DNA from: SFTJ01 sp905210415
GTDB taxonomy: Bacteria > Bacteroidota > Bacteroidia > Bacteroidales > Muribaculaceae
Direction: 5' to 3'
Length of the DNA: 64,000 bases
NCBI GenBank assembly: GCA_902476295.1
Contig: CABSDC010000002.1
Span: forward strand, 17,493 to 81,492
Shown one piece after another: positions 27,101-35,070 of this stretch. The translations under genes were made by a program, and so were the position numbers. Positions within the stretch are counted from its first letter, which is position 1, and each line of letters starts with the position of its first letter. The notes beneath the pieces were generated by a model. That model did not search any database. It had not been told where the DNA came from and saw only the letters and a list, made by a program, of their open reading frames with translations.

Positions 27101-30100
27101 CTGTCCATGTTCGACACTGAGCGCAGTCCTCTGTCCTCGGCATCCACGGCGCGCTTGCTCTTGCTGTAGCCAACATAACCGCTGTTACCGCCAAACGACT
27201 TCTTTATCGAATACTCTTCCGCCTTTCTCTTGGCGTAGTCTATGATGCTCTCGTCTGGCCGCTTGCCACCGCCGTTTGCCTTGTCAGCGGAAATTTCTTC
27301 CTCGACAGATTTTTTTTCACCATTTTCCTTTTTCGGCTCAAATGTTTCAACTACCTTTGTGGCAGAAGAAAGGCTGCCACCATTGGCAGGTTGTTCTGCG
27401 GATACATTGGCAGGTGTGTCGAGTGCAGTCGCTTTATAAAGCAACCTGTCATTCTTCAATTTATTCCTCAACTGGTTCTCTCTGATGATATGGGAACTTA
27501 TAGAAACTTCCAATCCGTCTTGCGATACCGTCACATTCTCAAAATGAGTAAATTCTGAGCCGTCGCCTTTTTTGAATGTCTTTACAAACAGATAAGATGA
27601 AGCCCTTTCGTGGGTTTCGTCGTATGTTGCGTCCATTTCTTCAAGCACCACATTTGGGCTTTCAAGCGTCCGCACCACCATTCCATATTGGTCGCTTCTG
27701 TTTCTTGTAAACAATTTCTCCTTTTGGTTTTCTCCCATCTTAATTCTGCCGATTGGAGTGTGGATATAGTTTTTCCACGTTTCATCGCTAATCTCAATGT
27801 GAGGAATATTCTCGGCATTATCTTTCATTCTGCCGATGACTTTATTTGCCTCCTCGTCCGATGTAATAGTGTCAGCCACCTCTCTTTTTATGGAGAAAAG
27901 GATGTCGTCATTGTTGTTTACAGCCTCAAGCGTCACTTGTTCACGGTCTTCCTTTCCGTTGTAGGTGTGTACTTCTATTCCTGCCTGCTCCAGTGCGTCC
28001 GTAACGTCTTTTGGAGTGTCTTTGGGTACAATGGCCTTTTCAAACTCATCAAGTCCGTATGGGCGCATAAACTTTGTCTCGAAATATTTCGTTGGCATTT
28101 CCGTACTGATTGCTTTCACAAGACCTTCAAGTTTCTCAATGTCCTCTTCCGTCAGGTCTACATCGTATTCCTCCTTGGCATATTTCCTTGGATTTTTCTG
28201 CAATGCCACTTCCTCTATGCGGTCAAGTCCGTAACTCTCAAAGCCTTTTGCGTCTGGCTGCATCTTCTCCGCAAGTTCAAAGTATACTGGTTGCCATTTC
28301 TCCTGAAACATTGAAGCGGCTTCCTCGTCAGTGTTCAGTTTGCCTTTTTCTTTCCGTATCTCGTCAAGCTTTCCCATAGGCTTCAGTACGGATGCCGCGA
28401 AACGGGAGAACGAGGCCGTGCCAGTGGCGGCGTTTTTCCCGTCTTTCTTCATTATTGCCACGGCATTTTTAAGCGTGTTGGGCACATACTTACGCTTTCC
28501 GCTCGGTGTAAAGCCGTCAAAAATGACCTCTTTCACATTGTAGCGGTCATTAAGGCTTTCTTCCCATTGCTTGAAGTCGTTCTGAAGTCCGTTTTCCCTA
28601 ATGTAATCCTTTGCTTTGCGCATTGTGGCGTTAACGTCCACCTTACCAGCGTTCTTCTCGTCCCTTGCGATGTCGTCAACGAAACGTGAAAGTGCGGAAT
28701 AGTCATAGCCTTTCTCTCTCATGTCATCCAAATCCATTTGCATGTCCCGGGCAAAATAAGACTTAGGGTGCTTGGCTATAATGTTTTCCTTTTTCTGCAT
28801 CATGTTCTGGATGTCTCGTGAATACTCGTTCTTATCTCCACCGTACTTTTCTCTCACAAAAATGTCAAGAATCTGTTTCCGCTGTTCTTCCGATGTGCCG
28901 TAAAGTTTACTGCTTCCCCCGAGAGCGTCTTCCACTTCTCTGTGCAGTGCCTCCGGATATTGTCTTTGCGTAATAACCATATTCGGCATCTTGCCTTTTT
29001 CCTGCAGAAACATATAGGCGAGGTTGTCAGCGTCCCTGCCGTCCATAAAACTATCAATGGCATTCCTTGTTAGGCTGCGCATAGCCTCTGGCAAAGCCTC
29101 AACATCCTTGTATGCCCTCAAAGAGCCTTTTTCGTCAAACTGCCTTTCCACCTGCGGATATGTCGGAGTCCAAGCATCGCCAAAAAAAGTGCCAATGTTC
29201 CTGCCAGTGCGCTTCGCTATCTTTTCAGCCCTTGGTATCAGTGTTATCTCTCCATACCCGGAATACAGGCCCTTTTTGCTGTCCACTACGCCCATTGATG
29301 GAGCGGCAAGTCCACCCTGCTTAATCGCCCTGCGCATATTGTCTATGCTGATGTTGTGCATGCCGAACAGTGTCCTGTCCTCTTTTTTATCGGCCTTTAT
29401 TGAATACCGCTCGTCAGCGTTTATCGGGTTACCTTGATTGTCGTTAGCATTAAATGCTTTGGAGTCCTGCGACATACGCACGCTCTTGGCATTCTTCATC
29501 ACGGATGAATACTCGCCGAAAGGCTTTGTCTTGCGCTTGCTCGACTCAATCCACTTCTCGAAGTCTTCGAGGTTCACACCGGTGATGTCAATTCTGCGTC
29601 CGTTTTCCCAGCCTTTCTCGTAGTTGGCGAGATAGTCGCTCTTAGCCTCGGATGCATCGTTAAAGCCGAGCATCACCTTATGCTCGTCAAATGTGCCGTC
29701 GGGGTTGTACTGGTCTACCACGAATGCTTTTTCCCCGTTCCAGCCATCCATATTTTTGGAAAGGAATACATCTATGTGGTCACCATCCACGCCCTCTGTG
29801 CCACGGAAATATCCGTAGGTGTTGTGCATCTTGCTTTCCCACTGCTTGCCGTCAGCGTCGGTGCCACGGCGAATGCTTCCCTCTGGCTGTTCAATGGAGA
29901 TGTCAAATTTTCCGACCTTTATGTGGCCTTTCTTGTAGTTGCCTGCCTCTTTCTGCGCCTCGGTCGGTTCGGTGTTCACCTCAGCCGATGCGCTTTCAAT
30001 CCTTGCCGACAGCGGTTCTCTGTCAAGTTCCGCTCTGTTCACCTCCTGCACCTCGGCAAGTCCGGTGGAGTCCTTGAACTCTCCGCTGTATAGCACTTGC

Positions 30101-31503
30101 TTTATTGATTTGGCAATCTCCGCCAACGGCTTCCCCTCGGCACGCTGCAAGGCAATCTCTGGGTAGAAGAATTCCACGATGTGCGCCATTCCGTCATTCG
30201 TGATGCCTTTGTTTGGCTTTCTGGTAACGACAATGCTTATTCCGTCCGACTCTCCCAAGGAATCAAAATTTGACACTGTTGCGTTATGGTTGCTTAGGCG
30301 TATGGTCACAACTTTTCCGTTCTTAGTCTCAAAGGTCGCATACTGACTGCTTTTGCCTCTGTCTATCATTCCCAACGTTTTAGCTAAATCACCGATAAAG
30401 GTTTTTCGGTGGGATGAAGTTTTTTTCAGGTCATTTATAATCTTATCAAGATTATTCAGTATCTTTGTGCCATCAGCACTTGAAACGACAGTGGCTATGG
30501 TAGTCCTTTGTGATTGCTCCGCGGTTTCGAGTGCTCTTTTTCTTTTTGCGCTCATCTCGGCTCTGCCGTCCTCTGCCTGCAATCGCTCATTAGCATTCTT
30601 CATCGCGTCGGTGTATGCCTTTTCCATTGCTTTCTGCACATCGGCATAGTAGGGCGAGCTGGTGAAGAACACCTTTATTCTGTCCCACCATTCCATAAGA
30701 CGCTTCACGAACTCTGGCTTGCCCTCACGACCAGCCTTGTCAAGAATCCCTTGCATGATCTTCATGCCGTCACGACTGCTGAACAGGTCACCACCGAAAT
30801 CGTTCACGACCTCTCGCTCAGCTTGCTCTCTGCTGATTGGCTGACCAGCCTCGGCATAGACATCCATCGTGTCCTTCACCTTACCCTCAAAGTATTCCTC
30901 ACCAAACAATTCCCTTACGGCATCCTTATATGCGTTATAGGCTTCGGGAGACAACCTCTCCACATCGTGCAGAAGTTCGTGTCCAGCCACCCAACGCATA
31001 GTCCAGTCCTTATCCCTATTGACGTTGATATACACCACGCCATCGGCATACTTGCCGTTGAATCTGCCGTCTGCGATATCCACCGCCACGATAGGCAGTC
31101 CCATTCGCTTGGCGAACTCGTCAAGGACAGCGACCTCACGCTCGCTCATTCCCTCGGTCACCTCACTGCGTTGCAGACCCACCCACTTGTGTGTGCCGTC
31201 CGCTTGCTCTACTGCAGTCATGCCCTCGTGGTTGCCGTTGAGTTCGGGTTGCTCGGCAAATTCTCTGCCGACAAAGTTTTCTTTCGGTGCAGTTTCTGCC
31301 GCTTCGGTTTGTGCATTTGCGGTTTCCTTTGCATTACCAGTTGGCTCTTCGGCTTGTATTGTCTGTTCTTGCGCTTGCTCCACATCATCTGGCTTGGAGA
31401 GTTCCTCCACCATTCTGCGGTATTTCTTTGCCTGACGCACGGCATCAAGTTTCTCGGCCACTGTCACAGCCTTACCTTTTGCCTTTTCCGCATCGGCAAG
31501 CAT
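24151..31503 (-). CDS. Giant multidomain polyvalent protein (phage/conjugative-element type), probably truncated
   Basis: An uninterrupted 2450-residue frame. Visible modules, rough residues: 130-240 metallopeptidase-like with HELLH at 175-179 and possible third ligand in EVVNDFGGD; 330-480 unassigned; 510-670 inorganic-pyrophosphatase-like with GYFRGTEGVDGDHIDVFL at 563-580; 700-1190 large unassigned region beginning LFGMHNIS; 1203-1360 PBECR-like nuclease fold; 1433-1655 module with EWHHTSKYG near 1503; 1703-1890 LPD3-like; 1900-2450 mostly charged coiled coil. Six [YF]SI[KV] motifs mark module edges (about 700, 1203, 1431, 1659, 1700, 1893). This resembles polyvalent proteins of phages and conjugative elements. 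GC is near 50% against 35-40% in the flanks. The N-terminus starts mid-helix just after in-frame stops (TGATGA, 31537-31542), and the usual N-terminal enzyme domains are missing. No promoter is seen. Domain names are from memory of family patterns. Confidence 0.8.
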   Translation of the reverse strand: MLADAEKAKGKAVTVAEKLDAVRQAKKYRRMVEELSKPDDVEQAQEQTIQAEEPTGNAKETANAQTEAAETAPKENFVGREFAEQPELNGNHEGMTAVEQADGTHKWVGLQRSEVTEGMSEREVAVLDEFAKRMGLPIVAVDIADGRFNGKYADGVVYINVNRDKDWTMRWVAGHELLHDVERLSPEAYNAYKDAVRELFGEEYFEGKVKDTMDVYAEAGQPISREQAEREVVNDFGGDLFSSRDGMKIMQGILDKAGREGKPEFVKRLMEWWDRIKVFFTSSPYYADVQKAMEKAYTDAMKNANERLQAEDGRAEMSAKRKRALETAEQSQRTTIATVVSSADGTKILNNLDKIINDLKKTSSHRKTFIGDLAKTLGMIDRGKSSQYATFETKNGKVVTIRLSNHNATVSNFDSLGESDGISIVVTRKPNKGITNDGMAHIVEFFYPEIALQRAEGKPLAEIAKSIKQVLYSGEFKDSTGLAEVQEVNRAELDREPLSARIESASAEVNTEPTEAQKEAGNYKKGHIKVGKFDISIEQPEGSIRRGTDADGKQWESKMHNTYGYFRGTEGVDGDHIDVFLSKNMDGWNGEKAFVVDQYNPDGTFDEHKVMLGFNDASEAKSDYLANYEKGWENGRRIDITGVNLEDFEKWIESSKRKTKPFGEYSSVMKNAKSVRMSQDSKAFNANDNQGNPINADERYSIKADKKEDRTLFGMHNISIDNMRRAIKQGGLAAPSMGVVDSKKGLYSGYGEITLIPRAEKIAKRTGRNIGTFFGDAWTPTYPQVERQFDEKGSLRAYKDVEALPEAMRSLTRNAIDSFMDGRDADNLAYMFLQEKGKMPNMVITQRQYPEALHREVEDALGGSSKLYGTSEEQRKQILDIFVREKYGGDKNEYSRDIQNMMQKKENIIAKHPKSYFARDMQMDLDDMREKGYDYSALSRFVDDIARDEKNAGKVDVNATMRKAKDYIRENGLQNDFKQWEESLNDRYNVKEVIFDGFTPSGKRKYVPNTLKNAVAIMKKDGKNAATGTASFSRFAASVLKPMGKLDEIRKEKGKLNTDEEAASMFQEKWQPVYFELAEKMQPDAKGFESYGLDRIEEVALQKNPRKYAKEEYDVDLTEEDIEKLEGLVKAISTEMPTKYFETKFMRPYGLDEFEKAIVPKDTPKDVTDALEQAGIEVHTYNGKEDREQVTLEAVNNNDDILFSIKREVADTITSDEEANKVIGRMKDNAENIPHIEISDETWKNYIHTPIGRIKMGENQKEKLFTRNRSDQYGMVVRTLESPNVVLEEMDATYDETHERASSYLFVKTFKKGDGSEFTHFENVTVSQDGLEVSISSHIIRENQLRNKLKNDRLLYKATALDTPANVSAEQPANGGSLSSATKVVETFEPKKENGEKKSVEEEISADKANGGGKRPDESIIDYAKRKAEEYSIKKSFGGNSGYVGYSKSKRAVDAEDRGLRSVSNMDREFAEEVSEIVSRESGKEAKVSLAEVKRIAKDMRGDEWHHTSKYGNRTQYYSAESIAERILADREPKSEELVADDKERESALERVRDMLVTDKDVKTKVEDRGREHEYTNDAFTSSNGYQIVVGKGMFGEKRTFRNTQFLNNGKVDKRELYLPEWYVDDHIDELQKAMDEYNARLDEALGKEADAIGELSQYSIVGTRGAENLDKAEERTLRMDKLAVASEIAGSMNIDGKQYSIKKEKIDKLRNSEPAVITGNDIERTEDVKRDKKNALDYGKGISGTYTNADTGDKISVSAQSIKEILEHDYKDDEHLQSVAAIPQIIEKGIYIASMPNADGYKKKEISEFQYYVCGLKIGKEDYTVKAVVAVYNNGNRYYDHKLTQIEKGKLIDELDRITSPSNNQESAFTEGKDKRLISILQDNASEIGEEFSIKGGKSLDERLNSKYVRTRYNAAKEMCRGNGQALDILADTTPQTLEELIAESLSGANGVKLLWDDNGVKRGLKAHLGYGNMERRMMSGFLSPDGISPEHFAEQLEASAEHLGIEHGDTMDIFNKVLDTVAGRSKRELGDLLLNNRIDRALDVVRKQEEWNAEQEQEYLDTLLPAMREEYLAQKAELEAVKWMPEKEKAKYLADKRRERMLAEMSDAEREEVLAKQRWYEDNKYILSDAFRRERSDEQKAAKSKLQEKYDTLKTSFDKLLKQQSERATRDAISGKEDKERIKDSTRKEEAGKVREIADQMREFIEQAVPKDMQDDMTRFDFTGVLKSLETATTTKDLEKPMRTVDEIGTYLASRALNKQLGAILGKKYKSTNAKGVAVARAVDNSTRVVMDYAKQLYREMGNTGVSQQLFGLRLDRKDIMDEMKALAKSDADVSALVESVEKVMKAKQDKRKAMLTELRDEMSVETASKVGGYIDQLLDTQEKIDSTIAKGEENISKAPENAVESLKTLAQEIGEREDAGTMSEDDRAMQKSFYNLESFGFYKTSLA

Positions 31504-31560
31504 TAGTCGCGCCAGAGAAGAAGTCCTAACTTTAACTCATCAAAAGAGTGCGTCTTTTAT

Positions 31561-31591
31561 TTTGTATTAATTTTGGTTTGCATTACCTTTG
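31561..31591 (+). promoter_or_regulatory. Promoter of the metal ABC transporter genes
   Basis: TTTG at 31561-31564 (-33), 19-nt spacer, TACCTTTG at 31584-31591 (-7). The predicted start near 31598 leaves a 33-nt leader. It is a consensus-quality chromosomal promoter immediately outside the foreign block. No Zur-like palindrome is evident. Confidence 0.75.
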
Positions 31592-31630
31592 TAAAAACAT
31601 ATTACGACTTTAGTTACAAAAAGACATTTA

Positions 31631-32533
31631 ATGAAGATCCGAAAATTAGCATATATCGTAGCCTTAGCGATGATTGCCTTATGTGGAGCATTGGCAGCTT
31701 CCTGCAATGACGCAAACGCGCACAAGCATATTATCACAGTGTCAATACAGCCCCAGAAGTGGCTTTTGGAGAAGATTGTTGATAATCATTTCGACGTGAT
31801 TTGCCTACTGTCACAAGGAAGCAATCCTGAGACATACGAACCAAGCATGAACCATCTCATCAATCTTGAGAAAAGCGATGCATACTTCCGCATAGGATAT
31901 ATTGGCTTTGAAATGGCTATTGTTGATAAGGCAAAAAAGAATAACCCCGAACTTAAAATATTTGATAACAGCAAGGGCATCTCTGTGATATATGGTTCGC
32001 ACGAAGGTGTCGCATATCACGAATATGGAGAAGGTCACCATCACGAAATAGATCCTCACATCTGGACATCTGTGGCAAATGCCCGCATTATTTCACAAAA
32101 CATGTGCGATGCAGTCTGTGAATTAGACCCAAAGCATTCCAAGGAATATCAAAAAAATCTGAAAACATTATTTCAAGAATTAGATAAACTTGACGAAGAA
32201 TTGCGTAACACACTCAAGAATGTATCAACAAAATCATTTCTTGTTTGGCATCCATCACTTAGTTATTTTGCCCGCGACTATGGGTTGCGACAAATAAGCA
32301 TGGAATATGAAGGTAAAGAAATTCCTGCGAAATATTTGAAATCAGAGATTGACACTGCCCTTGCAAGCAAGGCTCAAGTATTCTTCTTCCAAAAAGAATT
32401 CGATTGTCGCCAGGTTGAAGTGATAAATCAACAAATAGGAGCCAAAGTAGTAACAATCAATCCAATGAACTACGATTGGAATTTGGAGCTTAAACATATA
32501 GCTAATGCACTTGCCACAACAGAAAATAATTGA
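31631..32533 (+). CDS. Zinc/manganese ABC transporter substrate-binding lipoprotein (ZnuA/TroA-like)
   Basis: A 300-residue periplasmic metal-binding protein of the cluster A-I family. The N-terminus has a signal peptide ending in a likely lipobox (LAASC, Cys near residue 24). Metal-ligand features are a short His-rich loop GEGHHHEIDPHIWTS near residue 135, a later conserved His in LVWHPSLSYFARDYGL near residue 205, and an acidic C-terminal ligand region. Zinc is favoured by the His-rich loop but manganese cannot be excluded. Its 3' end overlaps the ATPase gene by 29 nt. The permease expected in such operons is not present here. Confidence 0.9.
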   Translation: MKIRKLAYIVALAMIALCGALAASCNDANAHKHIITVSIQPQKWLLEKIVDNHFDVICLLSQGSNPETYEPSMNHLINLEKSDAYFRIGYIGFEMAIVDKAKKNNPELKIFDNSKGISVIYGSHEGVAYHEYGEGHHHEIDPHIWTSVANARIISQNMCDAVCELDPKHSKEYQKNLKTLFQELDKLDEELRNTLKNVSTKSFLVWHPSLSYFARDYGLRQISMEYEGKEIPAKYLKSEIDTALASKAQVFFFQKEFDCRQVEVINQQIGAKVVTINPMNYDWNLELKHIANALATTENN

Positions 32534-33206
32534 GTTTAAAGACGTTGAGATGTCGTATGGCGTAGGCTGTACGCCACTAAAAAACGTCAACCTTACAATA
32601 AATGAAGGTGATTTTGTGGCTATAACCGGTCCTAATGGTGGCGGAAAAACCACATTGCTACGGCTGATATTGCAACTTATAAAACCAACAGCCGGAAGCA
32701 TCAAATTTCGTTGGGCAGGAAAAGAAGTATCGCGATTGAATATCGGTTACCTTCCGCAAAAAAACGCGATTGACAATCGCTTTCCAATCACAGTGGAAGA
32801 AGTGGTAGCTTCGGGGCTTGACAGTATGAACCGTTTCTTCCACAGAAAAAATAATGATGATAAAGCTGCGGTGGATGCAGCATTAAACCTTGTGGGGCTA
32901 TCAGAGGTTAGGCATCACGGTATCGGCCAGATTTCCGGTGGGCAATTGCAGCGAGCCCTACTTGCAAGGGCTACTATAAATAAGCGAGATGTACTTGTAT
33001 TTGACGAACCCCTTTCGTATATCGACAAAGAGTTTGAAAAAGAGCTCTATCAAATCATCGGAGAACTTGCGAAAACATCCACAATAATACTGGTGTCGCA
33101 CGAAATGACCACCATCTCACAAATGGCCAATCGCCACATCATTATAGATGGCACCCTACATGAATGTCATGCCGCACACCACTTCATACGCTCAGAGTGC
33201 GATTAA
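32505..33206 (+). CDS. Metal ABC transporter ATP-binding protein (ZnuC-like)
   Basis: A 233-residue cytoplasmic ABC ATPase. Walker A is GPNGGGKTT near residue 39, the signature ISGGQLQRALLARA near residue 143, Walker B VLVFDEP near residue 165 and the switch His in VSHEM. Gly-Gly-Gly replaces the usual GxGKS spacing only conservatively. The start ATG at 32505 lies inside the binding-protein gene, so translation is coupled. No membrane permease follows: the next frame begins 118 nt later and is a soluble protein. The transporter must use a permease encoded elsewhere, or is incomplete. Confidence 0.93.
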   Translation: MHLPQQKIIEFKDVEMSYGVGCTPLKNVNLTINEGDFVAITGPNGGGKTTLLRLILQLIKPTAGSIKFRWAGKEVSRLNIGYLPQKNAIDNRFPITVEEVVASGLDSMNRFFHRKNNDDKAAVDAALNLVGLSEVRHHGIGQISGGQLQRALLARATINKRDVLVFDEPLSYIDKEFEKELYQIIGELAKTSTIILVSHEMTTISQMANRHIIIDGTLHECHAAHHFIRSECD

Positions 33207-33324
33207 GCATCAATCGCAGATTAGATTTCTGCTTTAAAATTTCAAACAATGAGTATTTTTTATTAATTTAGCAATGCTAAAAGAAACATTGAATAAATAC
33301 ATTTTTTAACAAAACAGTATAACT

Positions 33325-33684
33325 ATGGCAAACAAACGCAATTTAAAGAAAAGCATCGCTTATGCATGCGCAGACATTGCTGGAGAATGCATCTTCGCAC
33401 AACAAAACTTCGAAGGTATCGACCTTGACAAGATGGACGAAATCATCCTTAAAGTAGCCCTACTTCAAGACTCTGCCATTAAGAAAGTTTCTGTGGATTA
33501 CGACAAGAAGCCTCAAGAATTCAAATCAAACCTTTCAGAATATCGCAAGGGTCGCAAAGCTTATTTCAAAGCAGTTGAAAAGGCTATTGCAAAGTATGTT
33601 CGCGAAGAAGTGGAAGAACTCGTAAAGCAAATGAATGCTTTGCTTCCAGCTGCACAAAAGGAAGCTAACAAACAAGCTAAGTAA
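33325..33684 (+). CDS. Conserved hypothetical protein, small helical
   Basis: Encodes 119 residues, Lys/Ala/Glu rich and predicted largely helical (KAYFKAVEKAIAKYVREEVEELV). No signal peptide or membrane segment. I do not recognise a named family, but the start and composition are normal, and it shares a base with the following acyltransferase gene (TAATG at 33682-33686), a sign of real translation. The upstream 118 nt contain a small palindrome TTAGCAATGCTAA (33268-33280) but no consensus promoter. A role linked to the acyltransferase or nitrilase is possible but unsupported. Confidence 0.75.
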   Translation: MANKRNLKKSIAYACADIAGECIFAQQNFEGIDLDKMDEIILKVALLQDSAIKKVSVDYDKKPQEFKSNLSEYRKGRKAYFKAVEKAIAKYVREEVEELVKQMNALLPAAQKEANKQAK

Positions 33685-34241
33685 TGCTGAAGCAACGACT
33701 CGCAAAACGTATATTAAAAATGATAAAGTGGAGTGTCAACGTTAATGTTGACATTCCACTTCCTAATAAATGTGTGATCTGTGTAGCGCCTCACACAAGT
33801 AATTGGGATTTCATTCTGTGTCAATTGGCACTGAAAGCTGCTGGCCTGCAATCAGGTTTCTTAATGAAGGAAACATGGTTCTTCTTTCCATTAGGAAATA
33901 TCTTCAGAGCCATGGGCGGCATTGCAGTACCACGCAAGAAAGGTAGTTCGCTCACACAATCAATCATAGATGCCGGTAATAGCCACGAAAAATTTGTAAT
34001 AGCTATTACACCCGAAGGCACTCGTGGTTACAACGAGAATTGGCGAAAAGGATTTCTTCATATAGCATACGGAGTGAAAATGCCTATTATGCTTGCTTAT
34101 CTTGATTTTGAGAAACGTATAGTATGCCTTGATAAAGAATTTAAATATACTGGCAACATCGATGAAGATATGCACACTGTGAAAACATATTATCAAAACA
34201 TTCCTGCCAAATACCCTGAAAAATTTGGTACAGGTTTATAA
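33684..34241 (+). CDS. Lysophospholipid acyltransferase family protein (PlsC-like)
   Basis: A 185-residue member of the 1-acyl-glycerol-3-phosphate acyltransferase superfamily. Motif I HTSNWD (the catalytic HX4D) sits near residue 35, and motif III EGTR near residue 112 in ITPEGTRGYNENWRKGF. The short length without a long membrane segment matches a compact Bacteroidota subgroup; the exact acceptor lipid (glycerophospholipid, ornithine or another aminolipid) is not resolvable. The start overlaps the preceding stop by one base, and the nitrilase gene follows after 12 nt, so these form one transcription unit. Confidence 0.88.
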   Translation: MLKQRLAKRILKMIKWSVNVNVDIPLPNKCVICVAPHTSNWDFILCQLALKAAGLQSGFLMKETWFFFPLGNIFRAMGGIAVPRKKGSSLTQSIIDAGNSHEKFVIAITPEGTRGYNENWRKGFLHIAYGVKMPIMLAYLDFEKRIVCLDKEFKYTGNIDEDMHTVKTYYQNIPAKYPEKFGTGL

Positions 34242-34253
34242 AAACATATTTTT

Positions 34254-35051
34254 ATGGCGTTTGATCAATTGAATGTTTGCTTATTAGAGTTCCAGATTGC
34301 TGATGGCGATAAAGAAAAGAATCTTTCACATGTGGCAGATTCAATTAAGACTGTGCCACCTGGCATAGACCTATATGCATTACCAGAACTCTTTACAACT
34401 GGCTTTATCAGCAATGCTGAGCGTGCACATGCCCTATCAGAAAAAAACACAGAACAGACAATTGATTTTTTGCACGATGTCTCTGAACAACACAATTGTG
34501 CCATTGCTGGTAGTTACCTTTCTCATACAGCAGGAAGAGTATACAATCGTGCTTTCTTCATTGAACCCAGTGGCGACGAGACATTCTATGACAAACGACA
34601 CCTATTCTCAATGGGTGGCGAAAAAGATGTATTTTATGCTGGACTCAAGCCTTCTCCCATAATTAGATTTCGTGGTTGGAACATAAAGCCAATAGTATGC
34701 TACGACCTTAGATTCCCGGTATTTTGCAGAAACCGCAATAATGAATACGATGTGCTATTGGTAATAGCAAATTGGCCAGTTGCACGACAAAAAGTATGGC
34801 AAAGCCTTCTTGTGGCACGCGCCATAGAAAACGAATGCTATGTCTGTGGAGTAAATCGCGGCGGCACAGATGCTACTGGCGTTGAATATGGAGTAGGATC
34901 ATCAATTGTTGTAGATTATAAAGGCGAGATTATTGCACGCACATCGCAATCATCACCAATGGCTTACGCCACATTATCTCGTGAGAAACTTGATAATTTC
35001 AGAAAGAAATTTCCTGTATGGAAAGATGCCGATGATTTCGCCATAAAATAG
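34254..35051 (+). CDS. Nitrilase/carbon-nitrogen hydrolase family protein, omega-amidase-like
   Basis: A 265-residue amidohydrolase with the Glu-Lys-Cys triad in context: Glu in LPELFTTGF near residue 43, Lys in FYDKRHLFSMGGE near residue 112, and Cys in VCYDLRFPVF near residue 147. The pattern SMGGE and DLRFP fits the YafV/Nit2 omega-amidase branch, which deamidates 2-oxoglutaramate or ketosuccinamate, a metabolite-repair role. It converges on the U32 gene with 19 nt between stops and no obvious terminator. Confidence 0.9.
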   Translation: MAFDQLNVCLLEFQIADGDKEKNLSHVADSIKTVPPGIDLYALPELFTTGFISNAERAHALSEKNTEQTIDFLHDVSEQHNCAIAGSYLSHTAGRVYNRAFFIEPSGDETFYDKRHLFSMGGEKDVFYAGLKPSPIIRFRGWNIKPIVCYDLRFPVFCRNRNNEYDVLLVIANWPVARQKVWQSLLVARAIENECYVCGVNRGGTDATGVEYGVGSSIVVDYKGEIIARTSQSSPMAYATLSREKLDNFRKKFPVWKDADDFAIK

Positions 35052-35070
35052 TCGGCAACTTCCACCTTTT

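Noticed and set aside
30514..31506. Long + strand open frames opposite the giant gene (for example 24571-25398, 24638-25591 and 30514-31506)
   Set aside because: They are antisense to a frame with coherent domain content and have low-complexity Ser/Arg/Cys/His-rich translations, as expected of shadow frames in GC-rich coding DNA.
33199..33217. Small hairpin GCGATT/AATCGC after the metal ATPase as a terminator
   Set aside because: Only 6 bp and no T-tract on the + strand.
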